Positions 12,365 through 25,094 of a stretch of DNA of 64,000 nucleotides are shown here, piece after piece; positions within the stretch are counted from its first letter, which is position 1, and each line of letters opens with the position of its first letter. Location: contig NW_025777620.1 in NCBI RefSeq assembly GCF_021130785.1, positions 1 through 64,000 of the forward strand, read 5' to 3'. The translations under genes and the position numbers were made by a program. The notes below the pieces were generated by a model, which was given only the letters and a program-made list of their open reading frames with translations, did not search any database and was not told where the DNA came from. The DNA comes from Homalodisca vitripennis (lineage: Eukaryota; Arthropoda; Insecta; Hemiptera; Cicadellidae).

Positions 12365-13052
12365 ATGTATGTAAGAGAACATACTATGGAAATTCAAGTG
12401 TATTGCAGAGAGAAATTCGAAGAAGACCAATTTTTACCTAGCCTGTTACGGTGTCTTATTGTAGGACCGTCTGGGTGTGGTAAAACGAACTTGTTATTGA
12501 ATTTCATTTACAACAAAGATGGAGTTCCGTTCAAGAATCTATACGTGTTTAGCCGTTCAATAGAACAACCTGAATATGTAGATCTGCGTGAACAATACAG
12601 TAGATTAGAAAAAAACCTCAGAAGACACATTGCGTTTTTTCTATTCTTCCTGTCAAGATCTCATTTATATCGATGACTGCAAACCAAACTCACTTGTGGT
12701 ATTCGATGACTGCCTCCTAGAAGAGCAAACTAAAATCAAAGACTATTTCATTAGAGGACGTCATAAAGGGATTTCTTGTGTCTACCTGAGTCAGAGCTAT
12801 GGTCGGGTTGATATGCAGGTCATACGAAACAATGTTAATCTGTTGTGTCTGTTTACAATGAACAAGTACTATACAAAGAGAGTGTTCCAGGACTTTGTAG
12901 GTTCTGACATGACTTTCAACCAATGAAAGTCATTTGCTCTCTGTTTTGAGTGCTGGAAAACACCTCATGGATTCATATCTATTAATACTACAGCTAAACC
13001 ACAAAAAAGGAAATATATGTGCAATTTAAAAAGGAAACTATGTGTTGAATAA
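12365..13052 (+). pseudogene. Packaging ATPase, element B copy 2 (E subtype, broken)
   Basis: E subtype: it has SLLRC, EYVDL, YIDDC and NNVNL where copy 1 has SPLRC, AYVDL, SIDDC and NNINL. An extra GAA codon lies near residue 20. The frame breaks in a T run near 12640. At about 12922 the coding CAATTTGAGGC is replaced by CAATGAAAGTCAT, which makes a stop and a 9-bp hairpin with ATGACTTTC just upstream, removing the C-terminal 45 or so residues. Walker motifs are intact. Confidence 0.88.
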
Positions 13053-13830
13053 TACTTCGTTGTAAAACGTACCAGTATAAACGTAATTTGACGTTCAAGC
13101 ATAAACGTATTTGACGTTTAAGTATAAACGTAATTTGTCGCTTAAGTATAAACGTAATTTGACGTTTAAGTATAAAAGTAATTTGACGATTAATTATAAA
13201 CGTAATTTGACGTTTAAGTATAAACGTAATTTTAACGTTCATAAACGTAATTTGACGTTCATAAACGTAATTTGACGTTCATAAACGTAATTTTGACGTT
13301 CATAAACGTAATTTAATGTTCATAAACGTAAATTGACGTTTAAATATAACGTAATTTAACGTTCATAAACGTAATTTGACGTTTAAGTATAAACGTTATT
13401 TAACGTTCATAAACGTAATTTGACGTTCATAAACGTAATTTGATGTTTAAGTATAAACGTAATTTGACGTTTAGGTATAAACGTAATTTAACGTTCATAA
13501 ACGTAATTCGACGTTCATCAACGTAATTTGACGTTCATAATATAAACGTAATTTGACGTTTAAATATAAACGTAATTTGACGTTTAAATATAAACGAAAT
13601 TTAACGTTCATATAAACGAAATTTAACGTTCATAAACGTAATTTGACGTTCATAAACGTAATTTGACGTTTTAAGTATAAACGTAATTTGACGTTCATAA
13701 ACGTAATTTGACGTTTAAGTATAAACATAATTTAACGTTCATAAACGTAATTTGACGTTCATAAAAACGTAATTTGACGTTCAAGTATAAACGTAATTTG
13801 ACGTTGATAAACGTAATTTGACGTTCCAGT
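13053..13830. repeat. ACGTT minisatellite, array unit 2
   Basis: Mixed 20/24-bp units as in unit 1. The leader with the truncated GLW start (ATGGCG at about 13891) and AAACTGTTA filler follows at 13831-14026; here the GCGAAAAACTGTTAAACTGTTA block is itself duplicated. Confidence 0.88.
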
Positions 13831-14026
13831 GTAAACGTGACTTGAAAGATATGAAGAACAACTCTGTATCTATTACTATAAGTATACAACATGGCGAATA
13901 AACTAGATGCAAAAGAAGCAAGGCGACTTGAAAAAATTAAACTGTTTAAAAACTGCGAACTGTTAAACTGTTAGCGATGCGAAAAACTGTTAAACTGTTA
14001 GCGATGCGAAAACTGTTAAATTGTAA

Positions 14027-14706
14027 ATGTATGTAAGAGAACATACTATGGAAATTCAAGTGTATTGCAGAGAGAAATTCGAAGACCAATTTTTACCTAG
14101 CCCGTTACAATGTCTTATTGTAGGACCGTCTGGGTGTGGTAAAACGAACTTGTTATTGAATTTCATTTACAACAAAGATGGAGTTCCGTTCAAGAATCTA
14201 TACGTGTTTAGTCGTTCAATAGAACAACCTGCATATGTAGATCTGCGTGAACAAATACAGTAGATTAGAAAAAAACCTCAGAAGACACATTGCGTTTTTC
14301 TATTCTTCCTGTCAAGATCTCATTTATATCGATGACTGCAAACCAAACTCACTTGTGGTATTCGATGACTGCCTCCTAGAAGAGCAAACTAAAATCAAAG
14401 ACTATTTCATTAGAGGACGTCATAAAGGGATTTCTTGTGTCTACCTGAGTCAGAGCTATGGTCGGGTTGATATGCAGGTCATAACGAAACAATATTAATC
14501 TGTTGTGTCTGTTTACAATGAACAAGTACTATACAAAGAGAGTGTTCCAGGACTTTGTAGGTTCTGACATGACTTTCAACCAATTTGAGGCTCTCTGTTT
14601 TGAGTGCTGGAAAACACCTCATGGATTCATATCTATTAATACTACAGCTAAACCACAAAAAAGGAAATATATGTGCAATTTAAAAAGGAAACTATGTGTT
14701 GAATAA
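14027..14706 (+). pseudogene. Packaging ATPase, element B copy 3 (chimeric subtype, broken)
   Basis: AYVDL and SPLQC as in the A subtype but YIDDC as in the E subtype, so it looks recombinant. Single-base insertions break the frame near 14252 and 14484. The C-terminus (NQFEALCFECW...) is of the full-length type and ends in the normal TAA. Walker A GPSGCGKT and Walker B are present. Confidence 0.88.
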
Positions 14707-15304
14707 TACTTCGTTGTAAAACGTACCAGTATAAACGTAATTTGACGTTCAAGCATAAACGTAATTTGACGTTTAAGTATAAACGTAATTTAACGTTCAT
14801 AAACGTAATTTGACGTTCATAAACGTAATTTGATGTTTAAGTATAAACGTAATTTGACGTTTAAGTATAAACGTAATTTGTCGCTTAAGTAATAAACGTA
14901 ATTTGACGTTTAAGTATAAAAAGTAATTTAACGATTAATTATAAACGTAATTTGACGTTTAAGTATAAACGTAATTTAACGTTCATAAACGTAATTTGAC
15001 GTTTCATAAACGTAATTTAACGTTCATAAACGTAATTTGACGTTTCAATATAAACGTAATTTAACGTTTCATATAAACTTAATTTGACGTTTAAATATAA
15101 ACGTAATTTGAGGTTTAAGTATAAACGAAATTTAACGTTCATAAACGAAATTTAACGTTCATAAAACGTAATTTGACGTTTAAGATAAAACATAATATAA
15201 AACGTAATTTAACGTTCATAAACGTAATTTGACGTTCATAAAAACATAATTTGACGTTCAAGTATAAACGTAATTTGACGTTGATAAACGTAATTTGACG
15301 TTGC
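14707..15304. repeat. ACGTT minisatellite, array unit 3
   Basis: 20/24-bp units with some AACGAAATTTAACG variants. The leader at 15305-15477 has ATAACGAATAAAC in place of ATGGCGAATAAAC, so the GLW start codon is lost; this marker recurs in front of most A-subtype copies. Confidence 0.87.
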
Positions 15305-15477
15305 AGTGTGAACGTGACTTGAAAGATTTGAAGAACAAACTCTGTATCTATTACTATAAGTATACAACATAACGAATAAACTAGATGCAAAAGAAGCAAG
15401 GCGACTTGAAAAAATTAAACTGTTAAAAACTGCGAAACTGTTAAACTGTTAGCGATGCGAAAACTGTTAAATTGTAA

Positions 15478-16162
15478 ATGTATGTAAGAGAACATACTAT
15501 GGATATTCAAGTGTATTGCAGAGAGAAATTCGAAGACCAATTTTTACCTAGCCCGTTACGGTGTCTTATTGTAGGACCGTCTGGGTGTGGTAAAACGAAC
15601 TTGTTATTGAATTTCATTTACAACAAAGATGGAGTTCCGTTCAAGAATCTATACGTGTTTAGTCGTTCAATAGAACAATCCTGCATATGTAGATCTGCGT
15701 GAACAATACAGTAGATTAGAAAAAAACCTCAAAAGACACATTGCGTTTTTTCTATTCTTCCTGTCAAGATCTCATTTCTATCGATGACTGCAAACCAAAC
15801 TCACTTGTGGTATTCGATGACTGCCTCCTAGAAGAGCAAACTAAAATCAAAGACTATTTCATTAGAGGACGTCATAAAGGGATTTCTTGTGTCTACCTGA
15901 GTCAGAGCTATGGTCGGGTTGATATGCAGGTCATACGAAACAATATTAATCTGTTGTGTCTGTTTACAATGAACAAGTACTATACAAAGAGAGTGTTCCA
16001 GGACTTTGTAGGTTCTGACATGACTTTCAACCAATGAAAGTCATTGCTCTCTGTTTTGAGTGCTGGAAAACACCTCATGGATTCATATCTATTAATACTA
16101 CAGCTAAACCACAAAAAAGGAAATATATGTGCAATTTAAAAAGGAAACTATGTGTTGAATAA
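15478..16162 (+). pseudogene. Packaging ATPase, element B copy 4 (A subtype, broken)
   Basis: A subtype (SPLRC, SIDDC, NNINL) with MDIQV in place of MEIQV. Frame breaks lie near 15680 (extra T before the AYVDL site) and in the T run near 15750. It carries the CAATGAAAGTCAT hairpin variant near 16032, which stops the frame. Confidence 0.87.
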
Positions 16163-16675
16163 TACTTCGTTGTAAAACGTACCAGTATAAACGTAATTTG
16201 ACGTTCAAGCATAAACGTATTTTGACGTTTAAGTATAAACGTAATTTGTCGCTTAAGTATAAACGTAATTTGACGTTTAAGTATAAAAGTAATTTGACGA
16301 TTAATTATAAAACGTAATTTGACGTTTAAGTATAAACGTAATTTGACGTTCATAAACGTAATTTAACGTTCATAAACGTAATTTGACGTTCATAAACGTA
16401 ATTTGACGTTCATAAACGTAATTTGACGTTTCAATATAAACGTAATTTAACGTTCATAAACTTAATTTGACGTTCATAGACGTAATTTGAGGTTTAAGTA
16501 ATAAACGTAATTTAACGTTTATAAACGTAATTTGACGTTCATAAACGTAATTTGACGTTTAAGTATAAACGTAATTTAACGTTCATAAACGTAATTTGAC
16601 GTTCATAAAACGTAATTTGACGTTCAAGTATAAACGTAATTTGACGTTTATAAACGTAATTTGACGTTCCATTGT
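16163..16675. repeat. ACGTT minisatellite, array unit 4
   Basis: 20/24-bp units. The leader at 16676-16842 has an intact ATGGCGAATAAAC word and AAACTGTTA filler. Confidence 0.88.
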
Positions 16676-16842
16676 AAACGTGACTTGAAAGATTTTAAGA
16701 ACAACTCTGTATCTATTACTATAAGTATACAACATGGCGAATAAACTAGATGCAAAAGAAGCAAGGCGACTTGAAAAAATTAAACTGTTAAAAACTGCGA
16801 ACTGTTTAAACTGTTAGCGATGCGAAAACTGTTAAATTGTAA

Positions 16843-17522
16843 ATGTATGTAAGAGAACATACTATGGAAATTCAAGTGTATTGCAGAGAGAAATTCGAAG
16901 ACCAATTTTTACCTAGCCTGTTACGGTGTCTTATTGTAGGAACCGTCTGGGTGTGGTAAAACGAACTTGTTATTGAATTTCATTTACAACAAAGATGGAG
17001 TTCCGTTCAAGAATCTATACGTGTTTAGCCGTTCAATAGAACAACCTGAATATGTAGATCAGCGTGAACAATACAGTAGATTAGAAAAAAACCTCAGAAG
17101 ACACATTGCGTTTTTCTATTCTTCCTGTCAAGATCTCATTTATATCGATGACTGCAAACCAAACTCACTTGTGGTATTCGATGACTGCCTCCTAGAAGAG
17201 CAAACTAAAATCAAAGACTATTTCATTAGAGGACGTCATAAAGGGATTTCTTGTGTCCTACCTGAGTCAGCGCTATGTTTGGGTTGATATGCAGGTCATA
17301 CGAAACAATATTAATCTGTTGTGTCTGTTTACAATGAACAAGTACTATACAAAGAGAGTGTTCCAGGACTTTGTAGGTTTCTGACATGACTTTCAACCAA
17401 TTTGAGGCTCTCTGTTTGAGTGCTGGAAAACACCTCATGGATTCATATCTATTAATACTACAGCTAAACCACAAAAAAGGAAATATATGTGCAATTTAAA
17501 AAGGAAACTATGTGTTGAATAA
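16843..17522 (+). pseudogene. Packaging ATPase, element B copy 5 (E subtype, broken)
   Basis: E subtype (SLLRC, EYVD, YIDDC) with full-length C-terminus type. Frame breaks near 16941 (in front of Walker A), 17257, 17380 and 17416. There are substitutions at the SYGRVD site (AGCGCTATGTTTGGG), so it is one of the more divergent copies. Confidence 0.87.
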
Positions 17523-18855
17523 TACTTCGGTGTAAAACGTACCAGTATAAACGTAATTTGACGTTTCAAGCATAAACGTATTTTGACGTTTAAGTATAAA
17601 CGTAATTTGTCGCTTAAGTATAAACGTAATTTGACGTTTAAGTATAAAAGTAATTTGACGATTAATTATAAACGTAATTTGACGTTTAAGTATAAACGTA
17701 ATTTAACGTTCATAAACGTAATTTTGACGTTCATAAACGTAATTTGACGTTCATAAACGTAATTTGACGTTCATAAACGTAATTTAATGTTCATAAACGT
17801 AAATTGACGTTTAAATATAACGTAATTTAACGTTCATAAACGTAATTTGACGTTTAAGTATAAACGTTATTTAAACGTTCATAAAACGTAATTTGACGTT
17901 CATAAACGTAATTTGATGTTTAAGTATAAACGTAAATTTGACGTTTTAGGTATAAACGTAATTTGACGTTTAGGTATAAACGTAATTTAACGTTTCAGGT
18001 ATAAACGTAATTTCGACGTTCATCAACGTAATTTGACGTTCATAAACGTAATTTGACGTTTAAATATAAACGTAATTTGACGTTTTAAATATAAAACGTA
18101 ATTTGACGTTTAAATATAAACGTAATTTGACGTATAAATATAAACGAAATTTAACGTTCATAAACGAAATTTAACGTTCATAAACGTAATTTGACGTTCA
18201 TAAACGTAATTTGACGTTTAAGTATAAACATAATTTGACGTTCATAAACGTAATTTGACGTTTAAGTATAAACATAATTTAAAGTTTATAAACGTAATTT
18301 GACGTTCATAAAAACATAATTTGACGTTCAAGTATAAACGTACTTTGACGTTGATAAACGTAATTTGACGTTCATAAACGTAATTTGACGTTTAAATATA
18401 AACGTAATTTGACGTCTTAAATATAAACGTAATTTAACGTATAAATATAAACGTAATTTAACGTTCATAAACGTAATTCGACGTTCATAAACGTAATTTG
18501 ACGTTCATAAACGTAATTTGACGTTTAAATATAAACGTAATTTGACGTTTAAATATAAACGTAATTTGACGTTTAAATATAAACGTAATTTGACGTTTTA
18601 AATATATACGAAATTTAACGTTCATAAACGAAATTTAACGTTCATAAACGTAATTTGACGTTCATAAACGTAATTTGAGGTTTAAGTATAAACGTAATTT
18701 AACGTTTCATAAACGTAATTTGACGTTCATAAACGTAATTTGACGTTCATAAACGTAATTTGACGTTTAAGTATAAACATAATTTAACGTTCATAAACGT
18801 AATTTGACGTTCATAAACGTAATTTGACGTTTAAGTATAAACGTAATTTGACGTT
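17523..18855. repeat. ACGTT minisatellite, array unit 5 (expanded)
   Basis: About 1.3 kb, roughly twice the usual length. The block with TTTAAATATAAACG and CATCAACG variants is internally duplicated (18020-18300 and 18360-18700 are alike), so expansion is by segment duplication inside the minisatellite. The leader follows at 18856-19029. Confidence 0.87.
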
Positions 18856-19029
18856 CCATTGTAAACGTGACTTGAAAGATTTTAAGAAAAACTCTGTATC
18901 TATTACTATAAGTATACAACATGGCGAATAAACTAGATGCAAAAGAAGCAAGGCGACTTGAAAAAAATTAAACTGTTAAAAACTGCGAACTGTTAAACTG
19001 TTAGCGATGCGAAAACTGTTAAATTGTAA

Positions 19030-19709
19030 ATGTATGTAAGAGAACATACTATGGAAATTCAAGTGTATTGCAGAGAGAAATTCGAAGACCAATTTTTACC
19101 TAGCCCGTTACGGTGTATTATTGTAGGACCGTCTGGGTGTGGTAAAACGAACTTGTTATTGAATTTCATTTACAACAAAGATGGAGTTCCGTTCAAGAAT
19201 CTATACGTGTTTAGTCGTTCAATAGAACAACCTGCATATGTAGATCTGCGTGAACAATACAGTAGATTAGAAAAAAACCTCAGAAGACACATTGCGTTTT
19301 TTCTATTCTTCCTGTCAAGATCTCATTTTCTATCGATGACTGCAAACGAAACTCACTTGTGGTATTCGATGACTGCCTCCTAGAAGAGCAAACTAAAATC
19401 AAAGACTATTTCATTAGAGGACGTCATAAAGGGATTTCTTGTGTCTACCTGAGTCAGAGCTATGGTCGGGTTGATATGCAGGTCATACGAAACAATATTA
19501 ATCTGTTGTGTCTGTTTACAATGAACAAGTACTATACAAAGAGAGTGTTCCAGGACTTTGTAGGTTCTGACATGACTTTCAACCAATTTGAGGCTCTCTG
19601 TTTTGAGTGCTGGAAAACACCTCATGGATTCATATCTATTAATACTACAGCTAAACCACAAAAAAGGAAATATATGTGCAATTTAAAAAGGAAACTATGT
19701 GTTGAATAA
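19030..19709 (+). pseudogene. Packaging ATPase, element B copy 6 (A subtype, two breaks)
   Basis: A subtype with CIIVGPSGCGKT as in copy 1 and the full-length NQFEALCFECW C-terminus. Only two frame breaks, an extra T in the run near 19300 and one near 19327. It has CKRN/CKRE-type AAACGAAAC in place of AAACCAAAC, shared with copies 7, 8, 10 and 12. Closest relative is copy 1. Confidence 0.88.
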
Positions 19710-20415
19710 TACTTCGTTGTAAAACGTACCAGTATAAACGTAATTTGACGTTCAAAGCATAAACGTATTTTGACGTTTAAGTATAAAACGTAATTTGTCG
19801 CTTAAGTATAAACGTAATTTGACGTTTAAGTATAAAAAGTAATTTGACGATTAATTATAAACGTAATTTGACGTTTAAGTATAAACGTAATTTTAACGTT
19901 CATAAACGTAATTTGACGTTCATAAACGTAATTTGACGTTTAAGTATAAAACGTTATTTAACGGTCATAAACGTAATTTGACGTTCATAAACGTAATTTG
20001 ATGTTTAAGTATAAACGTAATTTGACGTTTAGGTATAAACGTAATTTAACTTTCATAAACGTAATTCGACGTTCATAAACGTAATTTGACGTTCATAAAC
20101 GTAATTTAATGTATAAAGTATAAAACGTAATTTGACGTTTAAGGTAATATAAACGTAATTTGGACGTTTAATATAAAACGAAATTTAACGTTCATAAACG
20201 TAATTTGACGTTCATAAACGTAATTTGACGTTTAAATATAAAACGTAATTTAACGTTCATAAACGTAATTTGACGTTCTAAACGTAATTTGACGTTTTAA
20301 GTATAAAACATAATTTAACGTTCATAAACGTAATTTAACGTTCATAAACGTAATTTGACGTTTCATAAAACGTAATTTGGACGTTTAAGTATAAACGTAA
20401 TTTGACGTTCCATTT
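19710..20415. repeat. ACGTT minisatellite, array unit 6
   Basis: 20/24-bp units with many extra A bases in AAACG runs. The leader at 20416-20584 keeps ATGGCGAATAAAC. Confidence 0.87.
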
Positions 20416-20584
20416 GTAAACGTGACTTGAAAGATTTTAAGAAAAACTCTGTATCTATTACTATAAGTATACAACATGGCGAATAAACTAGATGCAAAAG
20501 AAGCAAGGCGACTTGAAAAAATTAAACTGTTAAAAACTGCGAAACTGTTAAACTGTTAGCGATGCGAAAACTGTTAAATTGTAA

Positions 20585-21275
20585 ATGTATGTAAGAGAAC
20601 ATACTATGGAAATTCAAGTGTATTGCAGAGAGAAATTCGAAGACCAATTTTTACCTAGCCCGTTACGGTGTCTTATTGTAGGACCGTCTGGGTGTGGTTA
20701 AAACGAACTTGTTATTGAATTTCATTTACAAACAAAGATGGAGTTCCGTTCAAGAATCTATACGTGTTTAGTCGTTCCAATAGAACAACCTGCATATGTA
20801 GATCTGCGTGAACAATACAGTAGATTAGAAAAAACCTCAGAAGACACATTGCGTTTTTTCTATTCTTCCTGTCAAGATCTCATTTCTATCGATGACTGCA
20901 AACGAAACTCACTTGTGGTATTCGATGACTGCCTCCTAGAAGAGCAAACTAAAATCAAAGACTATTTCATTAGAGGACGTCATAAAGGGATTTCTTGTGT
21001 CTACTACCTGAGTCCAGAGCTATGGTCGGGTTGATATGCAGGTCATACGAAACAATATTAATCTGTTGTGTCTGTTTACAATGAACAAGTACTATACAAA
21101 GAGAGTGTTCCAGGACTTTGTAGGTTTCTGACATGACTTTCAACCAATGAAAGTCATTGCTCTCTGTTTTGAGTGCTGGAAAACACCTCATGGATTCATA
21201 TCTATTAATACTACAGCTAAACCACAAAAAAGGAAATATATGTGCAATTTAAAAAGGAAACTATGTGTTGAATAA
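20585..21275 (+). pseudogene. Packaging ATPase, element B copy 7 (A subtype, heavily broken)
   Basis: A subtype with the hairpin variant near 21147. At least seven single-base or short breaks (near 20699, 20730, 20777, 20830, 21004, 21014 and 21126), the most in any copy. Walker A is split by the first break. It ends in the normal GTTGAATAA. Confidence 0.87.
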
Positions 21276-22150
21276 TACTTCGTTGTAAAACGTACCAGTA
21301 TAAACGTAATTTGACGTTCAAGCATAAACGTATTTTGACGTTTAAGTATAAACGTAATTTGTCGCTTAAGTATAAACGTAATTTGACGTTTTAAGTATAA
21401 AAGTAATTTGACGATTAATTATAAACGTAATTTGACGTTTAAGTATAAACGTAATTTAACGTTCATAAACGTAATTTGACGTTCATAAACGTAATTTGAC
21501 GTTCATAAACGTAATTTGACGTTTTAAGTATAAACGTTATTTAACGTTCATAAACGTAATTTGACGTTCATAAACCTAATTTGATGTTTAAGTATAAACG
21601 TAATTTGACGTTTAGGTATAAACGTAATTTAACGTTCATAAACGTAATTCGACGTTCATAAACGTAATTTGACGTTCATAAACGTAAATTTGACGTTCAT
21701 AAACGTAATTTGACGTTTAAATATAAACGTAATTTGACGTTTAAATATAAAACGTAATTTGACGTTTAAATATAAACGAAATTTGACGTTTAAATATAAA
21801 CGTAATTTGACGTTTAAATATAAACGTAATTTGACGTTTAACGTAATATATAAACGTAATTTGACGTTTAAATATAAACGTAATTTGACGTTTAAATATA
21901 AACGAAATTTAACGTTCATAAACGTAATTTGACGTTCATAAACGTAATTTGAGGTTTAAGTATAAACGTAATTTGAGGTTTAAGTATAAACGTAATTTGA
22001 CGTTCATAAACGTAATTTGACGTTTAAGTATAAACATAATTTAACGTTTCATAACGTAATTTGACGTCATTTAGGTTCATAAACGTAAATTTGACGTTTC
22101 AAGTATAAACGTAATTTGACGTTCATAAACGTAATTTGACGTTCCATTGT
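21276..22150. repeat. ACGTT minisatellite, array unit 7
   Basis: 20/24-bp units, including a run of nine or so TTTAAATATAAACG units at 21710-21905. On the minus strand 24-bp units read open as NVKLRLYL repeats, which is an effect of the period being a multiple of three. The leader follows at 22151-22318. Confidence 0.88.
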
Positions 22151-22318
22151 AAAACGTGACTTGAAAGATTTTAAGAAAAACTCTGTATCTATTACTATAA
22201 GTATACAACATGGCGAATAAACTAGATGCAAAAGAAGCAAGGCGACTTGAAAAAATTAAACTGTTAAAAACTGCGAACTGTTAAACTGTTAGCGATGCGA
22301 AAAACTGTTAAATTGTAA

Positions 22319-22999
22319 ATGTATGTAAGAGAACATACTATGGAAATTCAAGTGTATTGCAGAGAGAAATTCGAAGACCAATTTTTACCTAGCCCGTTAC
22401 GGTGTCTTATTGTAGGACCGTCTGGGTGTGGTAAAACGAACTTGTTATTGAATTTCATTTACAACAAAGATGGAGTTCCGTTCAAGAATCTATACGTGTT
22501 TAGTCGTTCAATAGAACAACCTGCATATGTAGATCTGCGTGAACAATACAGTAGATTAGAAAAAACCTCAGAAGACACATTGCGTTTTTCTATTCTTCCT
22601 GTCAAGATCTCATTTCTATCGATGACTGCAAACGAAACTCACTTGTGGTATTCGATGACTGCCTCCTAGAAGAGCAAACTAAAATCAAAGACTATTTCAT
22701 TAGAGGACGTCATAAAGGGATTTCTTGTGTCTACCTGAGTCAGAGCTATGGTCGGGTTGATATGCAGGTCATACGAAACAATATTAATCTGTTGTGTCTG
22801 TTTACAATGAACAAGTACTATACAAAGAGAGTGTTCCAGGACTTTGTAGGTTCTGACATGACTTTCAACCAATGAAAGTCATTGCTCTCTGTTTTGAGTG
22901 CTGGAAAACACCTCATGGATTCATATCTATTAATACTACAGCTAAACCACAAAAAAGGAAATATATGTGCAATTTAAAAAGGAAACTATGTGTTGAATA
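22319..22999 (+). pseudogene. Packaging ATPase, element B copy 8 (A subtype, broken)
   Basis: A subtype. A one-base deletion near 22563 shifts the frame after YSRLEK. The hairpin variant lies near 22871. The usual terminal GAATAA is GAATAT, so even the original stop is lost. Walker A is intact. Confidence 0.87.
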
Positions 23000-23715
23000 T
23001 TACTTCGTTGTAAAACGTACCAGTATAAACGTAATTTGACGTTCAAGCATAAACGTATTTTGACGTTTAAGTATAAACGTAATTTGTCGCTTAAGTATAA
23101 ACGTAATTTGACGTTTAAGTATAAAAGTAATTTGACGATTAATTATAAACGTAATTTGACGTTTAAGTATAAACGTAATTTGACGTTTAAGTATAAACGT
23201 AATTTAACGTTCATAAACGTAATTTGACGTTCATAAACGTAATTTGACGTTTAAGTATAAACGTTATTTAACGTTCATAAACGTAATTTGACGTTCATAA
23301 ACGTAATTTGATGTTTAAGTATAAACGTAATTTGACGTTTAGGTATAAAACGTAATTTAACGTTCATAAACGTAATTCGACGTTCATAAACGTAATTTGA
23401 CGTTCATAAACGTAATTTGACGTTTAAATATAAACGTAATTTGACGTTTAAATATAAACGTTAATTTGACGTTTAAATATAAACGAAATTTAACGTTCAT
23501 AAACGTAATTTGACGTTCATAAACGTAATTTGAGGTTTAGGTATAAACGTAATTTAACGTTTATAAACGTAATTTGACGTTCATAAACGTAATTTGACGT
23601 TTAAGTATAAACATAATTTAACGTTCATAAACGTAATTTGACGTTCATAAACGTTTTAATTTGACGTTCAAGTATAAACGTAATTTGACATTCATAAACG
23701 TAATTTGACGTTCCA
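23000..23715. repeat. ACGTT minisatellite, array unit 8
   Basis: 20/24-bp units. The leader at 23716-23886 keeps ATGGCGAATAAAC. Confidence 0.88.
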
Positions 23716-23886
23716 TTGTAAACGTGACTTGAAAGATTTTAAGAAAAACTCTGTATCTATTACTATAAGTATACAACATGGCGAATAAACTAGATGCAAA
23801 AAGAAGCAAGGCGACTTAAAAAAATTAAACTGTTAAAAACTGCGAACTGTTAAACTGTTAGCGATGCGAAAACTGTTAAATTGTAA

Positions 23887-24496
23887 ATGTATGTAAGAGA
23901 ACATACTATGGAAATTCAAGTGTATTGCAGAGAGAAATTCGAAGACCAATTTTTACCTAGCCTGTTACGGTGTCCTTATTGTAGGACCGTCTGGGTGTGG
24001 TAAAACGAACTTGTTATTGAATTTCATTTACCAACAAAGATGGAGTTCCGTTTCAAGAATCTATACGTGTTTAGCCGTTCAATAGAACAACCTGAATATG
24101 TAGATCTGCGTGAACAATACAGTAGATTAGAAAAAAACCTCAGAAGACACATTGCGTTTTTTCTATTCTTCCTGTCAAGATCTCATTTATATCGATGACT
24201 GCAAACCAAACTCACTTGTGGTATTCGATGACTGCCTCCTAGAAGAGCTAACTAAAATCAAAGACTATTTCATTAGAGGACGTCATAAAGGGATTTCTTG
24301 TGTCTACCTGAGTCAGAGCTATGGTCGGGTTGATATGCAGGTCATACGAAACAATGTTAATCTGTTGTGTCTGTTTTACAATGAACAAGTACTATACAAA
24401 GAGAGTGTTCCAGGACTTTGTAGGTTCTGACATGACTTTCAACCAATTTGAGGCTCTCTGTTTTGAGTGCTGGAAAACACCTCATGGATTCATATC
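23887..24496 (+). pseudogene. Packaging ATPase, element B copy 9, 5' part (split by element A)
   Basis: E subtype (EYVDL, YIDDC, NNVNL) with breaks near 23973, 24032, 24052, the T run near 24165 and 24376. Coding sequence stops at GGATTCATATC, where element A is inserted; the 3' remainder continues at 40221. The other copies show the empty site GGATTCATATCTATTAATAC. Confidence 0.92.
24491..24496. repeat. Left target-site duplication of element A (CATATC)
   Basis: CATATC occurs once at this codon position in every other ATPase copy. Here it flanks element A on both sides (24491-24496 and 40221-40226), a perfect 6-bp duplication of the length Polinton integration makes. Confidence 0.97.
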
Positions 24497-24779
24497 AGTA
24501 GATATGAATATGGCGGTTCTAGCTCACTTTTGGGACAGACAGAAATTCCATACAAAAATACTGTTTAAAGGACAATAAACGAATCTGTAAAATCAAACAG
24601 TAAGGCGGTTCTAGCTCACTTTTGGGACAGTCAGAAAAATCAACGTAAAATACTGTTTAAAGGACAATAAACTAATCTGTAACTCACGAATGAAAAATTA
24701 ACCGAATCTATAGCCGTTTTACTGTTCATTGTAGGCTTCTAATTTCTAAGCTGTTTTAATGAAAAAATCCAGAAATCTT
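24497..24779. repeat. Element A left terminal inverted repeat (283 bp)
   Basis: Near-identical inverse of 39937-40220. Two direct copies of a roughly 100-bp module lie inside it, each with GGCGGTTCTAGCTCACTTTT, GGGACAG(A/T)CAGAAA, ACTGTTTAAAGGACAATAAA and AATCTGTAA. The TGGGACA words recall those in the element B termini. Confidence 0.95.
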
Positions 24780-24787
24780 CGAAATCT

Positions 24788-25094
24788 TTATTCCACGAAG
24801 TTAATTGTAACACAGTCTTTATCTTTAATAGTCTTCTTTCCAGTAACAACCAAGTGTAATTTTTCATTTTTATTCAATTCTTTAATCTTTTTTTCATCCA
24901 AAACAGTCAAAAATCTGTTCGGTAAGTGTACTTTATAATCTTCCAACTCGGCAATTATTGTAAACCCGAATTTATCTTTCATTTTCTCCAGATTCAAAAT
25001 TTTTGTATTTCTTATTTTCTTCTAATTCTATTAATCTCTTGTATTCTTTGAACTTTAAATCACCAACCTTATTCAACTCTTGTAACAGCGCCAT
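24788..25094 (-). CDS. Small conserved Polinton protein (one frame break)
   Basis: Roughly 100 codons on the minus strand. It starts at ATG 25094 within TGTAAATGGCGC and reads MALLQELNKVGDLKF..., then a one-base break near 25005 leads to the frame EKMKDKFGFTIIAELEDYKV. Small lysine-rich proteins with a YKVHLPNRF-type centre and a TGKK motif are, from memory, frequent near Polinton ends; their function is not established. There are no membrane segments or metal motifs. It is the outermost gene at the left end, pointing toward the terminus. I do not assign a biochemical role. Confidence 0.6.
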
